A stretch of DNA of 64,000 bases from UBA8828 sp964510855 (GCA_964510855.1 CAZEDB010000003.1:1-64000); one strand, 5' to 3'. Positions 52,272 to 61,269 are shown, counted from the first letter of the stretch. A program made the numbers and translations. The notes: generated by a model from the sequence alone, not told the origin.

Positions 52272-52682
52272 ATGAAAAACCTCCTCACCTCCGCGTTAAT
52301 GTTTGCCGTGCTGGCCTGCCCTGCATTCGCAAGCGACGATGCCCCTTCCTGCCCTGCTTGCCCTAAGAAAGGCGACAAGGCTGAACCCTCAGCTTTCATC
52401 ACCCAAGACGATTGCAGTCCTTGCAAGGGCGGCAAAAAGAAGGACGGCGACAAGGTTGCTCCCTCCGATGCCGTCCAAGGCGACTGTGATGGTTGCTGCT
52501 GCGGCAAGAAAAAGGACGGCAAGAAGAAAGAGTGCTCTGACATCGCAGGCTGCGACACTTGCGATACCCACAAAAAGAAGGACGACAAAGTAGCACCTGC
52601 TACCCCCACCCAAGATGATTGCGGCGGTTGCAAGGGCGGCAAAAAGAAGGACGGCGTTAAAGAAGACGCTCCTGCTGCTTAA
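52272..52682 (+). CDS. Secreted Cys/Lys-rich repeat protein
   Basis: 136 residues: signal peptide (~1-20, ending AFA) or possibly a lipobox (VLAC, Cys16). The mature part has 13 cysteines, many as CxxC pairs (27/30, 48/51, 72/75, 94/97, 117/120), most followed by a Lys-rich GGKKKDG module, repeated four times. No family I know. CxxC pairs could bind metals or form disulfides; the Lys/Asp blocks suggest an exposed, soluble or polyelectrolyte-binding surface. ATG at 52272. Followed by a strong terminator, so it forms its own transcript. Confidence 0.7.
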   Translation: MKNLLTSALMFAVLACPAFASDDAPSCPACPKKGDKAEPSAFITQDDCSPCKGGKKKDGDKVAPSDAVQGDCDGCCCGKKKDGKKKECSDIAGCDTCDTHKKKDDKVAPATPTQDDCGGCKGGKKKDGVKEDAPAA

Positions 52683-52700
52683 AGCTTCTTCAGCTCACCA

Positions 52701-52729
52701 AAAACAGGCGCTCCTTGAGCGCCTTTTTT
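52701..52729. terminator. Bidirectional terminator
   Basis: Stem AGGCGCT (52706-52712), loop of 5, AGCGCCT (52718-52724), T-run on the plus side (52724-52729) and A-run on the other (52701-52704). Serves the Cys/Lys-rich gene and the convergent gmhB. Confidence 0.85.
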
Positions 52730-52741
52730 GTGCCTAGAAAT

Positions 52742-53293
52742 TTAGCTACTTAGTCCGAGATCAAGCCGAGCAAACTCGGCAAAGTCGGCACGGATAGGTA
52801 CTGCATGCTGCTGAGCATATTCAACGTCGCCCGGCTTAAAAGGCGCCCCCGAACGAACCGCACAACTATGAATGCCCGCGTTGAGTCCTGCCTCCCAATC
52901 GGTACGACGGTCCCCCACCATCCAACAACGCGAGGGGTCGAGTCCGTAACGCTCGATACACTCCAAAATAAAACGGGGGCTAGGCTTACGATAAAGCGAA
53001 GGAACGTCGGGGCGCTCAGGAGCAGCGCAGACTTCCTTAAAGCCAGGAGGAGGTAAATTGAGCAATTCCAGCATGCGGCGGTGGCAAGCCTGGTAATCCT
53101 CCCAGGTAAAAATTTGGCGACCGATACCACTTTGATTGGTGAGAATGAAAAGCTGATAACCAGCAGCAAGGGCAGCGACTAAGGCCTGCCTAACCCCAGG
53201 AAGGACCTCCACCTGCTCGGGGCGAGAGGTATGGTGGCCGTCGACAATCAAATTACCGTCGCGATCGAGAAAAAGGGCAGGCGAAAGGGCCAT
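52742..53293 (-). CDS. gmhB: D-glycero-manno-heptose-1,7-bisphosphate 7-phosphatase, zinc loop lost
   Basis: Makes heptose-1-phosphate for LPS inner core. 183-residue HAD enzyme: FLDRDGNLI (Asp10, Asp12), LTNQSGIGR, RKPSPRF with the motif III lysine, and VGDRRTD. Typical GmhB proteins have a Zn-binding CxH...CxC loop before RKP; here only Cys89 remains (EVCAAPERPDVPSLYRKP) and the loop is shorter. Residues 88-103 (52985-53032) cover it. ATG at 53293 fits the family start. Histidinol-phosphatase function is a possible alternative. Confidence 0.85.
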   Translation of the reverse strand: MALSPALFLDRDGNLIVDGHHTSRPEQVEVLPGVRQALVAALAAGYQLFILTNQSGIGRQIFTWEDYQACHRRMLELLNLPPPGFKEVCAAPERPDVPSLYRKPSPRFILECIERYGLDPSRCWMVGDRRTDWEAGLNAGIHSCAVRSGAPFKPGDVEYAQQHAVPIRADFAEFARLDLGLSS

Positions 53294-53394
53294 AAGGTGG
53301 GGTAGGAGGTCCACCCTAGGGAGCAAGCCTAGGAAAGCGGACTTGACCGTAGGGGGTTACGGGGTCAAAACCGACCCTCCAACCGACGCCCGCC

Positions 53395-53574
53395 ATGGCC
53401 AATCCCAAACGTAAGCAGTCCAAGCGCCGCAGCCGCCTCCGCCGCGGCCAGAACCAATACCGCGCTCCCCAGCTCGTTAAAGACGCTGAGTCCGGTGTGC
53501 TCCGTCGCCCTCACCGCGTTGACCCTGTAACGGGTAAGTATCGCGGTCGCCAGGTGATCGACGTCGCGGCCTAA
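53395..53574 (+). CDS. rpmF: 50S ribosomal protein L32, cysteine-free form
   Basis: 59 residues: MANPKRKQSKRRSRLRRG, then APQLVKD and RRPHRVDPVTGKYRGRQVI. Many L32 proteins bind zinc with two CxxC pairs (CPNCG ... CPNCG); both are replaced here (DAESG and DPVTG), so this is a zinc-free (C-minus) L32. Precedes plsX and fabH as in many bacteria. Too short to show in a simple long-frame scan. Confidence 0.95.
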   Translation: MANPKRKQSKRRSRLRRGQNQYRAPQLVKDAESGVLRRPHRVDPVTGKYRGRQVIDVAA

Positions 53575-53601
53575 GTCTTTTTTCGGGGTCTTCCCCGCAA
53601 C

Positions 53602-54663
53602 ATGGATACCCCTAAGGTCGGCCACCGTATTGCCCTTGATTGCATGGGCGGTGATATGGGGCCATCGGAAGCGGTCGCTGCGGTAGCGATTGCGCTGAAG
53701 GATAATTTAATTGGGCCTAACGACCGTATCGTTCTGGTGGGCCACCAAGATATTCTCGAACTGTTAGCGCGAGAACATCGGTTCCGTCCCGGCGGTCGGG
53801 TCGATATTCGTCATGCTGGCAGCATTGTCACGCCTGACGACAACCCGATGTCGGCCATGAAAGGAAAGAAAGATGCTTCGATGTTAGTCGCCATTGAAAT
53901 GCTTAAGGCAGGCGAAGTCGATGCCATGGTCTCTACCGGTAACACCAAGGTGCTCGTAGGCGCAGGTACGATTCGTCTCCGCACTTTGGAAGGCGCCGAG
54001 CGCCCTGCTCTTGCGGCCATCATGCCGCGACGCCAAGGCCACTTCGTCTTGCTCGACGTCGGTGCTAATCCTGAAGCTACCCCCGAGCACCTAGTACACA
54101 ATGCCATCATGGGCCGTGTCTACGCTCAATCCGCTCTCGGCATTGCAGATCCCCGCGTGGGCTTACTCACCGTAGGCACCGAAGAAGGCAAAGGGGGCGA
54201 ACGTATCAACCGCGCCCATAACGTTTTAAAAGCGATGGGAGACACCCTGCGTTATGTTGGACCCGTTGAAGGCTTCGATGTCTTTGGCGATGTCTGCGAC
54301 GTGGTCGTGACCGATGGTTTTACCGGCAATATTATCATTAAAACTTTAGAGGGCCTGGTTTATATGGTGCGCGATCTAGTCGGCCCGAAAGTACGCTACA
54401 ACCCTGTCTACCTCGCGGGCGGGATTGCGATGTTCCCCCTCTTACGCGAGCTCAAGGGCCACCTCAAACCCGAGCGTTACGGCGGTGCCCCTCTTTTAGG
54501 TCTTAACGGGCTGGTCATGAAGGCCCATGGCTCAAGCAATCGCCACGGCATTGCCAGCGCCATTCGTTTAGGGCGTGAGGCACTTGAAGCCGGGGCTCGG
54601 CAACGCATGTTGACCGATTTAGCGGCGGCAAATGCTTTAATGGCTAGCCTACCTCGGGAATAA
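53602..54663 (+). CDS. plsX: Phosphate acyltransferase PlsX
   Basis: Makes acyl-phosphate from acyl-ACP for phospholipid synthesis. 353 residues: ALDCMGGDMGPSEAV, MSAMKGKKDASM, VSTGNTKVLVGAGT, LLDVGANPEA, and VTDGFTGNIIIKTLEG. The rpmF-plsX-fabH order is conserved widely. ATG 27 bases after rpmF. Confidence 0.97.
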   Translation: MDTPKVGHRIALDCMGGDMGPSEAVAAVAIALKDNLIGPNDRIVLVGHQDILELLAREHRFRPGGRVDIRHAGSIVTPDDNPMSAMKGKKDASMLVAIEMLKAGEVDAMVSTGNTKVLVGAGTIRLRTLEGAERPALAAIMPRRQGHFVLLDVGANPEATPEHLVHNAIMGRVYAQSALGIADPRVGLLTVGTEEGKGGERINRAHNVLKAMGDTLRYVGPVEGFDVFGDVCDVVVTDGFTGNIIIKTLEGLVYMVRDLVGPKVRYNPVYLAGGIAMFPLLRELKGHLKPERYGGAPLLGLNGLVMKAHGSSNRHGIASAIRLGREALEAGARQRMLTDLAAANALMASLPRE

Positions 54664-54712
54664 GGCATTTCGGGTTTCCTTTCGGAGGTTAAATACCCTT
54701 TGCTCTTGGGCG

Positions 54713-55723
54713 ATGCCTGCCCCCAACTCTGTCATCCTGCGAAGCGTTGGCATTCATGTGCCTGAGCGCCGGGTGACTAATGAGGAACTCTCGCGCACCA
54801 TGGAGACCACCGATGAATGGATTCGGAGTCGGTCAGGCATCGGTGAGCGAAGGATTGCAGCCGTGGATGAAAACCCATCCGACATGGGAGCCAAGGCGGC
54901 CCTGCAAGCCCTCGAGCGCGCCGGACTAAAAGCCGAGGACATCGATCTCCTAATCGTGGCGACCATGACGCCCGATCTCCCCTTCCCTTCTACCGCTTGC
55001 CTGCTTCAAGCTAAATTAGGTTTAAGAAAAGACATTCCTTGTTTTGATATCGCGGCCGCTTGTTCGGGTTTTGTCTACGGCCTCCAAGTAACCAGCGACA
55101 TGCTGCGCTCCGGACGTTACCGCCGAGCCTTGATTGTAGGTGCAGAAAAACTTTCCAGCGTGGTGGATTGGACCGACCGTTCCACCTGCGTGCTCTTCGG
55201 TGATGCGGCTGGTGCTGCGGTACTGGAAGCTTCCGATACCCCCGGCTATGGCATCTTGGCCAGCGAACTGGGCGCTGATGGTGCTAATGCCGAACTCCTC
55301 TACGCGGCTGCAGGTGGCTCAGCTAAACCCGCTACCTCAGAGACCGTGAGTGGCCGCGAACACTGCCTAAAAATGAATGGCAAAGAAATCTTTAAGCTCG
55401 CGGTACGCGTGATGGCGGGAGCCTGTGAACGCGTCCTCAAAGCTGCCGGCGTAACCTCAGCCGAGGTATCCGTGATTATTCCTCACCAAGCCAACATACG
55501 CATTATTGAAGGCGTGGCTGATCAACTAGGCTTGGGTATGGATCGCTTTCCGCTTAACCTTGACCGTTATGGCAATACCTCTGCGGCCTCGATTCCGCTC
55601 GCCCTCGAGCAGGCTTGGCGCGAAGGCCGTATCCGCCACAACGATCTTATCCTCATGGTAGCCTTCGGCGCCGGACTCACCTGGGGCGCTCTCCTTCTTC
55701 GCTGGTATGAACCTAAACCTTAA
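54713..55723 (+). CDS. fabH: 3-oxoacyl-ACP synthase III
   Basis: Initiates fatty-acid chains by condensing acyl-CoA and malonyl-ACP. 336-residue thiolase-fold enzyme with Cys117 (AAACSGFVYGL), His in IPHQANIRI and Asn in YGNTSAASIP, the Cys-His-Asn triad. GAGLTWGA near the C-terminus is characteristic. Overlaps the following gene by 17 bases. Confidence 0.97.
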   Translation: MPAPNSVILRSVGIHVPERRVTNEELSRTMETTDEWIRSRSGIGERRIAAVDENPSDMGAKAALQALERAGLKAEDIDLLIVATMTPDLPFPSTACLLQAKLGLRKDIPCFDIAAACSGFVYGLQVTSDMLRSGRYRRALIVGAEKLSSVVDWTDRSTCVLFGDAAGAAVLEASDTPGYGILASELGADGANAELLYAAAGGSAKPATSETVSGREHCLKMNGKEIFKLAVRVMAGACERVLKAAGVTSAEVSVIIPHQANIRIIEGVADQLGLGMDRFPLNLDRYGNTSAASIPLALEQAWREGRIRHNDLILMVAFGAGLTWGALLLRWYEPKP

Positions 55724-56825
55724 TCTTTTTTTAGCAGGCTTCCTGCTACTCTCGGTCGCTCCTTCGAGAGCTGAGCTCGTACGCCAAACCGATGGCATGC
55801 GAGCCTGGGTACTCGTAGAAGGTCGACCCACGGACGCGCCTCTTGATCTTGAAGATCGCGCCGAGGCCTTAGCGGAACTTAATCTCGGACAAGCCCGCAT
55901 CGACGCTGGCTCTTGGTGGCGAGCCCTAAGCGCCCTCGATGACGCGATTGATCTGGCCGACGATACGGAGATCGGCGCCCGGGCACGTTTTCTTCGAGCC
56001 CAAGCCCACGCTGAGCGCAGTCAATTTGAACCTGCGCTTGATGATTTACGTTGGATTATAAGCCGTCGCGTTGATTTTCCCGAGCGCGAGGCGGCGCTCG
56101 ACCTCATGCTAGCTTTAGCGCGTCGACTCGCCGAAGGTGAGCGCCGTTGGCTCAGCGGCTGGTTCCCTTGGTTCACCGATCGCACCTTGGGCATGCGCGT
56201 GCTACTCGAGATTGAAGCCGCTGCGCCTCGCGGCAAACGCGCCGCTGCGTGTTTAGCGGAACATGCCCGACTCGCCATCGAACTCGATGAACCCGAAGCC
56301 GCTTTAGAAAGTTTAGAGCGCCTTGTAGGGGAACACCCATCGGCTACGGAGTTACCTCAATCGCTCGCTCGACTCGCTGACTTGCAAGCCAAGGCTTCTC
56401 AAGGTGAGCACTGGGATCAATCTTCCGCTTCCGAAGCACTCTTTGCCCTCGAAGCCTTAATTGCTCAGCACCCTGCAAGCCCCGAGGCGGCAGCTGCCCC
56501 TGAGCGTATCCGCGTCTTACGCGAGCAAGTGGCTGCATCACGTTTGCGACTCGCAGAATTTTATTGGATTCGTCGCAACAACCCCACGGGTGCCCGATTG
56601 ATGGCAAGTGCGGCCGTAACCGTGGGTCCCGATACACAAATAGCCGTAGAAGCACTGGCCATGATTGCCCGCATCGATGCCGGCGAGGAAGCCCCGCACA
56701 CGATCGCAGATTCGGTGCTGGGTCGCTACCCACGCCGAGTCGGTGCCAACAAACTACCTGAGGTAGCAGCCGCCGATCCTGGCTTCCGTACCGACACCCC
56801 CCGCACGGCGGATGGCGAACGATGA
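55707..56825 (+). CDS. Exported TPR-like protein, possibly BamD-related
   Basis: 372 residues: signal peptide (~1-22), then a string of helical pairs with Ala-rich TPR-like spacing (~50-330). The layout resembles envelope assembly lipoproteins such as BamD/YfiO, but no lipobox is present and the match is loose. Placed between fabH and lptE, it may belong to envelope biogenesis. ATG overlaps fabH. Confidence 0.65.
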   Translation: MNLNLNLFLAGFLLLSVAPSRAELVRQTDGMRAWVLVEGRPTDAPLDLEDRAEALAELNLGQARIDAGSWWRALSALDDAIDLADDTEIGARARFLRAQAHAERSQFEPALDDLRWIISRRVDFPEREAALDLMLALARRLAEGERRWLSGWFPWFTDRTLGMRVLLEIEAAAPRGKRAAACLAEHARLAIELDEPEAALESLERLVGEHPSATELPQSLARLADLQAKASQGEHWDQSSASEALFALEALIAQHPASPEAAAAPERIRVLREQVAASRLRLAEFYWIRRNNPTGARLMASAAVTVGPDTQIAVEALAMIARIDAGEEAPHTIADSVLGRYPRRVGANKLPEVAAADPGFRTDTPRTADGER

Positions 56826-57307
56826 ACTTGCGTATCTTACTTCTCCTAGGGCTTAGTTTAACGGGCTGCGCCTCGTATCAACTAGGAGGTCCTACGCCTA
56901 CTTTTCGCGATATTGAGCTCCGTCCCACCCGCTCAACGGTGGCCCGTCCCGGTGTTCTACCCGCGCTTGACCAAGCCCTGCGCGCCTCTTTTGGCGCCGA
57001 TGCCCGCCTACGCTTACGCCCAGGTGGTGCGCCCCTTGAACTCACGGTGGTTGATTATGAACGCACCGCGGCGACGCGGGCGGCAGACGATGCTTACGTG
57101 GTCACCTATTATCGCGTCACGCTCCGTGCGACGGCTTCCCTACGCTCAGCCGATGGCCGCCGTACCGCTTTTATCAATCGCCCCTTTGAAGCCCATGCCG
57201 TGCTCGAAGCCTCGAATGACTTCGCGGGCGAAGAAAACCGTATCCTCCCGCGCTTGAGTGCGGAGCTTGCCGCCCAAGTACGCGAGGCAAGCGTAGGAGC
57301 TTGGTAA
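56822..57307 (+). CDS. lptE: LPS-assembly lipoprotein LptE family
   Basis: 161 residues with lipobox LTGC (Cys16), then GCASYQLGG and TVARPGVLPALDQALRASFGADARLRL, a pattern of the LptE/LPS-assembly lipoprotein domain. LptE plugs the LptD barrel that delivers LPS to the outer leaflet. No lptD is seen here. Sequence conservation in the family is low, hence moderate confidence. Overlaps the previous stop by four bases. Confidence 0.75.
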   Translation: MNLRILLLLGLSLTGCASYQLGGPTPTFRDIELRPTRSTVARPGVLPALDQALRASFGADARLRLRPGGAPLELTVVDYERTAATRAADDAYVVTYYRVTLRATASLRSADGRRTAFINRPFEAHAVLEASNDFAGEENRILPRLSAELAAQVREASVGAW

Positions 57308-57310
57308 AGC

Positions 57311-57964
57311 ATGCACCCCGTCATCCTCGCACCTTCACTACTGGCTGCTGATCACGGGGCTTTCGCCGAGGGCTTAGTAACGGTCGAGCGAGCGGGTCTA
57401 AGTTGGATTCACCTCGATATCATGGATGGGCACTTTGTGCCGAATATAAGTTTCGGTCCGCAAGTTCTCGCCGCCCTTCGGCCACGCTCGCGCCTCTTTT
57501 TCGATACCCACTTGATGCTCTTGCATCCTGATCGCTACCTCGAAGCTTTTGCTAAAGCCGGAGCTGACCGCATCACCGTGCATACTGAGGCCGATCACGA
57601 CGTGGCCCGCACGCTCAACCGTATTCGCGAACTCGGAATAGCCGCTGGCATTGCCCTTAATCCGGACAGTGACGCCTCGGCCGTCCTACCCCACCTCGAG
57701 GCGGTCGATCTCGTGCTCTGCATGACGGTCTTCCCAGGTTTTGGAGGGCAGGCCTTTATTCCCGGAGCACTCGAGACCGTCCGCGCCATCGCCGAGGAAC
57801 GTTCCCGTCGCGGCCTTAATTTCCGCATTCAGGTGGATGGCGGCATCACCCCCGAAACTGCGGCGGACTGCCGTCAAGCTGGGGCCGACACCTTAGTTGC
57901 GGGGACGTCCTTCTTTAAAGCCGCAGATCCCTCGGCGGCTGCACGCGTCTTAGTTGGAAGTTAA
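57311..57964 (+). CDS. rpe: Ribulose-phosphate 3-epimerase
   Basis: Pentose phosphate pathway epimerase. 217-residue TIM barrel: LAPSLLAADHG, HLDIMDGHFVPNISFGP, DTHLMLLHPDRYLEAFAKAGAD, MTVFPGFGGQAFIPGALE, and VDGGITPETA carry the metal and phosphate ligands. Three bases after lptE; tail-to-tail with rlmN. Confidence 0.97.
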   Translation: MHPVILAPSLLAADHGAFAEGLVTVERAGLSWIHLDIMDGHFVPNISFGPQVLAALRPRSRLFFDTHLMLLHPDRYLEAFAKAGADRITVHTEADHDVARTLNRIRELGIAAGIALNPDSDASAVLPHLEAVDLVLCMTVFPGFGGQAFIPGALETVRAIAEERSRRGLNFRIQVDGGITPETAADCRQAGADTLVAGTSFFKAADPSAAARVLVGS

Positions 57965-57972
57965 ACGCTAGG

Positions 57973-59085
57973 CTAGTTTCCCGACTCGGCCTTTTCGGTC
58001 TGAAGCCGGAGCTGACCACAGGCAGCATCGATGTCGTGGCCTTTTTCTCGGCGCAAGGTAACCGAGACACCGCGCTCACGCACAACCTCAGCAAAACGAT
58101 TTTGGCGCGTTAGACTAGGCCGCTTCCAAACTAAACCTGTAACCGTATTGTAAGGGATAAGATTAACATGAGCATGTAAGTCCTGGGCAATTTCACCCAA
58201 GCGCTTGGCTTGATCGAGCCCGTCATTAATCTCATCAATCAAAATATACTCTAAGGTAAGCATGCGCCCGTGCTTACGGGCAAAGGCCTTACAAGCGGGG
58301 AGCAACTCTTCTAAGGGATACTTGCGGTTAATCGGCATAATTTTTTCCCGCACCTCATTGGTAGCACCATGCAAACTAATCGCGAGTCGGACACCTAAAG
58401 GCTCATCAGCCAGTTGCAGGATTTTAGGTACCACCCCCGAGGTTGAAACCGTGATGCGGCGGGCGCCAAAACCCAGACCCCAAGGGGCATTGACGGTGCG
58501 TAGCGCCGCCAGCAAGTTATCGTAATTCGCCATCGGCTCGCCCATGCCCATAATGACAATGTTATCGAATGAGGCTAGGCCTTGCGCGGCGCGTTCAGGC
58601 GAGACCGCATCTTCCACCCGACAAACTTGCAGAAGCTGACTAACCATTTCGCCCACCGATAAATTACGTTTAAAACCATCGAGACCCGAAGCGCAAAACT
58701 TACACCCATAGGCACAACCAACTTGAGTCGAAATACAAATGGTGCGCCGCGAGGCATCTTGACCGACCCCTTCCATGGGCGCGCGAATAATCACGGTCTC
58801 AATTAACGAACCATCACGAAGCCGCTGCAGAAGTTTTTGGGTAACATCAGTGGCGACCCGCTTACCCACCACATCGGTGGCACCGAAATCAAACGTGGTC
58901 GCTAACCAAGCCCGCAGATCCGCCGGGAGATTGGTCATCACTTCCGGACTCTCGGCCCGGCGCTTGTAGACCCATTCCAAAATCTGGGCCACGCGGTAGC
59001 GGGGATGGCCAGTCTCAGCCAGGCGGGCAGCGAGGGTGTCGGGGGTCTCCCCGTGAATCGGGGGTTTTTCGGGGGTCCAAACCAT
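57973..59085 (-). CDS. rlmN: 23S rRNA/tRNA adenine-C2 methyltransferase RlmN
   Basis: Radical-SAM enzyme methylating A2503 of 23S rRNA and A37 of some tRNAs. 370 residues: iron-sulfur CxxxCxxC at Cys124/128/131 (QVGCAYGCKFCASG), VIMGMGEPMANYDN, and the catalytic cysteine near the end (AACGQL, Cys356). ATG at 59085 chosen; the longer frame adds a 41-residue tail unlike the family and runs into the greA leader. Confidence 0.95.
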   Translation of the reverse strand: MVWTPEKPPIHGETPDTLAARLAETGHPRYRVAQILEWVYKRRAESPEVMTNLPADLRAWLATTFDFGATDVVGKRVATDVTQKLLQRLRDGSLIETVIIRAPMEGVGQDASRRTICISTQVGCAYGCKFCASGLDGFKRNLSVGEMVSQLLQVCRVEDAVSPERAAQGLASFDNIVIMGMGEPMANYDNLLAALRTVNAPWGLGFGARRITVSTSGVVPKILQLADEPLGVRLAISLHGATNEVREKIMPINRKYPLEELLPACKAFARKHGRMLTLEYILIDEINDGLDQAKRLGEIAQDLHAHVNLIPYNTVTGLVWKRPSLTRQNRFAEVVRERGVSVTLRREKGHDIDAACGQLRLQTEKAESGN

Positions 59086-59164
59086 AGTAGGGGGTAGGGG
59101 GAGGCGGGGTGCCGCCTTCGTTCTTGCAAGGCGGGTTGTTTTGCCTCCAAAACCTTCCTTTGCA

Positions 59165-61183
59165 ATGAGCAACAAGGCCCCCTCCCAGCAGCAACCCCAG
59201 GGTCCCACCCTTGACTACGCCCTACAGCGTCTCGCGGAGGGTAAACCCACCCACTGCCTTCACCAAAATTGGGGACTGGGCATCCTGCGCACCCATGACG
59301 CCGAAAAGGGTGTCCTCACCATTGATTTCCCTGAAGTCAACAAGCGCGGTCATGCTATGGATGTGGCCTTCTGCCGCGGCAAACTCGAGATTTTAGACTC
59401 TGGCTGCTTGCTCGCTCAGGCCTACTCCCCTGATACCCAGTCCAAAATCGCCAGCCTCGTGGCTGACGATCCCGTGGGTTTAGTAAAAACGTTACTAGCC
59501 GAAACCCCCCACGGCGAGCTTTCCGCGATTCGTCTCGAGCTTGCTCTCGAGCGGGTAGTTGCAGCCTCACTCACACCTGGCAAAGACCGTGCCGCAAGTT
59601 TCAAGAATTGGTGGACACGCGCCAAAGCCAGCCTGCGCAAAGACCGCGGCTTACTTTTACCTGAGCGTAAAGGCGGCAGTTATACCCTGCTCGAAACCCC
59701 CAGCGACCCCGCCCAAGACATCTTGGCCCAATTGACCGCTTCACGCGATGACTCCCGCCGCCTACAACTCCTCGCTGAGTTAGCTACCCTTTCAGCTCCA
59801 GATGCCCGGACGATTGCGACCCCTGAAAATCTCGAAGGTATTTCCAACCTCATCAGCGAAGGCTTAACCCAAGTCCCCCCTTCGGGCCGTCCTGCCCGTC
59901 GCGGCGAACGCTTGGCCGACCTGCTCGTCGCGGTCTGGAACCGGAATCTGATTTTTGCGCCCGTCAATGAAAACGTGGCTACGGTAGCCCCTACCGCCTC
60001 CGACGTGGCTGCCTTGGTCGTCGATGAAGCTGAACTCCTGCACCTCGCACTCAATATTCCGCATTCATCCGACAACATCCGCGCCTTGCTCGATCTTGTC
60101 CGTGCCCACCACGGTGCTAACTGGCAGGAAAAAGTTTACGGTCTGCTTTCGCACAAGGGCTTAGGTCAAACCAAGGGAGGATCAGCCAAGTTGGTCACCG
60201 AAACCATTAATTACCTTTCTGAAGCAGGTCTGGAAAAAGAATTAGCGAGCCGTCTGGCTGATTGGGTTGAGCGCCGCCAAGCCGCAGGTCCGGTTCTGAT
60301 TTGGATTATTAAAAACCGCGGCTCCAAGAAGCATGCGGATGTCCTCTCCGGACTTTCAGGTTCAGGCCTCTTGCGCGCCATTTTGGCGTCGATTGGCGAC
60401 GATGCCCTCGCCTCGAATTCAACCGCCCGCAACCCGCTGGCTAACGAACTTCAGCGCGATCGCAGTTTGCTGTCCGACTTACTCCGCCCCGACAACGGTG
60501 CTCCTGCGGATACCGAAACCATCTTCGACCTCGCACGCAGCCTCGTTCGCACCATGGGACTCGACCCCATGACCAAGAAATCGCTGCTCGCTCGCCTAAT
60601 CGCCATCGAGCCTGCGGTGGACTCAGTGGCAAAATCCTTAGGCGAAGCCCAGTCTGAATCTGGCAACGTTCAAGGTACGGAGCGCGTCGAAAAAGTCCTC
60701 TACGTTTCAGCTGCTTCCAAGGCCTTACGCCTCAAAGAGCTAGAAGAAATTGTCAAAACCAAGCTGCCTGAAATTAATGAGTCGATTCAAGTCGCCAAAG
60801 AGCACGGTGACCTTCGCGAAAATTCTGAGTACAAAATGGCCCGTCAAGAGAAAGACCGTTTGCAATCGCGGGCGTCTGAACTCGAGCGCGGTCTACGCAA
60901 GGCTGAGGTCACCGACTTCACCCAAGTAGGCACCGACGTGATTGGCATTGGCTCACTCTTCGATTTAACCCGCGCCTCGACCGGTGAGACCAGCACCCGT
61001 GCTATCTTGGGCGCCTGGGACTCTGATACTGAAGGCAAGGTCATCATCATGCCCTACCTCTCACCCCTAGCTAAGGGCCTACTGGGTCGTAAGGCTGGGG
61101 AAACCGTCAAGGTGAGCGTGGGCCAAAGTGCAGAGAGTTGGACGATTTCCAACCTCCGTCGCTGGGTCGATAGCGCCCGCTAA
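59165..61183 (+). CDS. greA: Long GreA-type transcription elongation factor
   Basis: 672 residues, about four times normal GreA. A CarD/Tudor-like beta segment (~28-75; NWGLGILRTH ... HAMDVAFCRGKLEIL) opens the protein, a helical middle of unknown fold fills ~80-510, and residues ~523-672 are a full GreA: coiled-coil with the acidic tip GDLRENSEY (Asp549, Glu552) that cleaves backtracked RNA in the polymerase channel, then the C-terminal FKBP-like domain. Chlamydial GreA proteins are of similar great length, so this is probably an old PVC-group fusion. ATG at 59165. Confidence 0.88.
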   Translation: MSNKAPSQQQPQGPTLDYALQRLAEGKPTHCLHQNWGLGILRTHDAEKGVLTIDFPEVNKRGHAMDVAFCRGKLEILDSGCLLAQAYSPDTQSKIASLVADDPVGLVKTLLAETPHGELSAIRLELALERVVAASLTPGKDRAASFKNWWTRAKASLRKDRGLLLPERKGGSYTLLETPSDPAQDILAQLTASRDDSRRLQLLAELATLSAPDARTIATPENLEGISNLISEGLTQVPPSGRPARRGERLADLLVAVWNRNLIFAPVNENVATVAPTASDVAALVVDEAELLHLALNIPHSSDNIRALLDLVRAHHGANWQEKVYGLLSHKGLGQTKGGSAKLVTETINYLSEAGLEKELASRLADWVERRQAAGPVLIWIIKNRGSKKHADVLSGLSGSGLLRAILASIGDDALASNSTARNPLANELQRDRSLLSDLLRPDNGAPADTETIFDLARSLVRTMGLDPMTKKSLLARLIAIEPAVDSVAKSLGEAQSESGNVQGTERVEKVLYVSAASKALRLKELEEIVKTKLPEINESIQVAKEHGDLRENSEYKMARQEKDRLQSRASELERGLRKAEVTDFTQVGTDVIGIGSLFDLTRASTGETSTRAILGAWDSDTEGKVIIMPYLSPLAKGLLGRKAGETVKVSVGQSAESWTISNLRRWVDSAR

Positions 61184-61205
61184 GCCCCATACCTTACCCT
61201 CCTCA

Positions 61206-61236
61206 GAAGCCCCTCCTCGGAGGGGCTTCCTCTTTT
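61206..61236 (+). terminator. greA terminator overlapping the next promoter
   Basis: GAAGCCCCTCC (61206-61216), 2-base loop, GGAGGGGCTTC (61219-61229), then CTCTTTT. The 11-bp stem is perfect. The tail runs into the TTGACA of the following promoter. Confidence 0.9.
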
Positions 61237-61264
61237 GACACCGGCCCAACCCCTGCCCTAACTT
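61235..61264 (+). promoter_or_regulatory. Promoter of the ArsR-methyltransferase gene, probably leaderless
   Basis: TTGACA (61235-61240), 18-base spacer, TAACTT (61259-61264), five bases, then ATG at 61270. Transcription would start at about the start codon. Confidence 0.6.
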
Positions 61265-61269
61265 AACTC

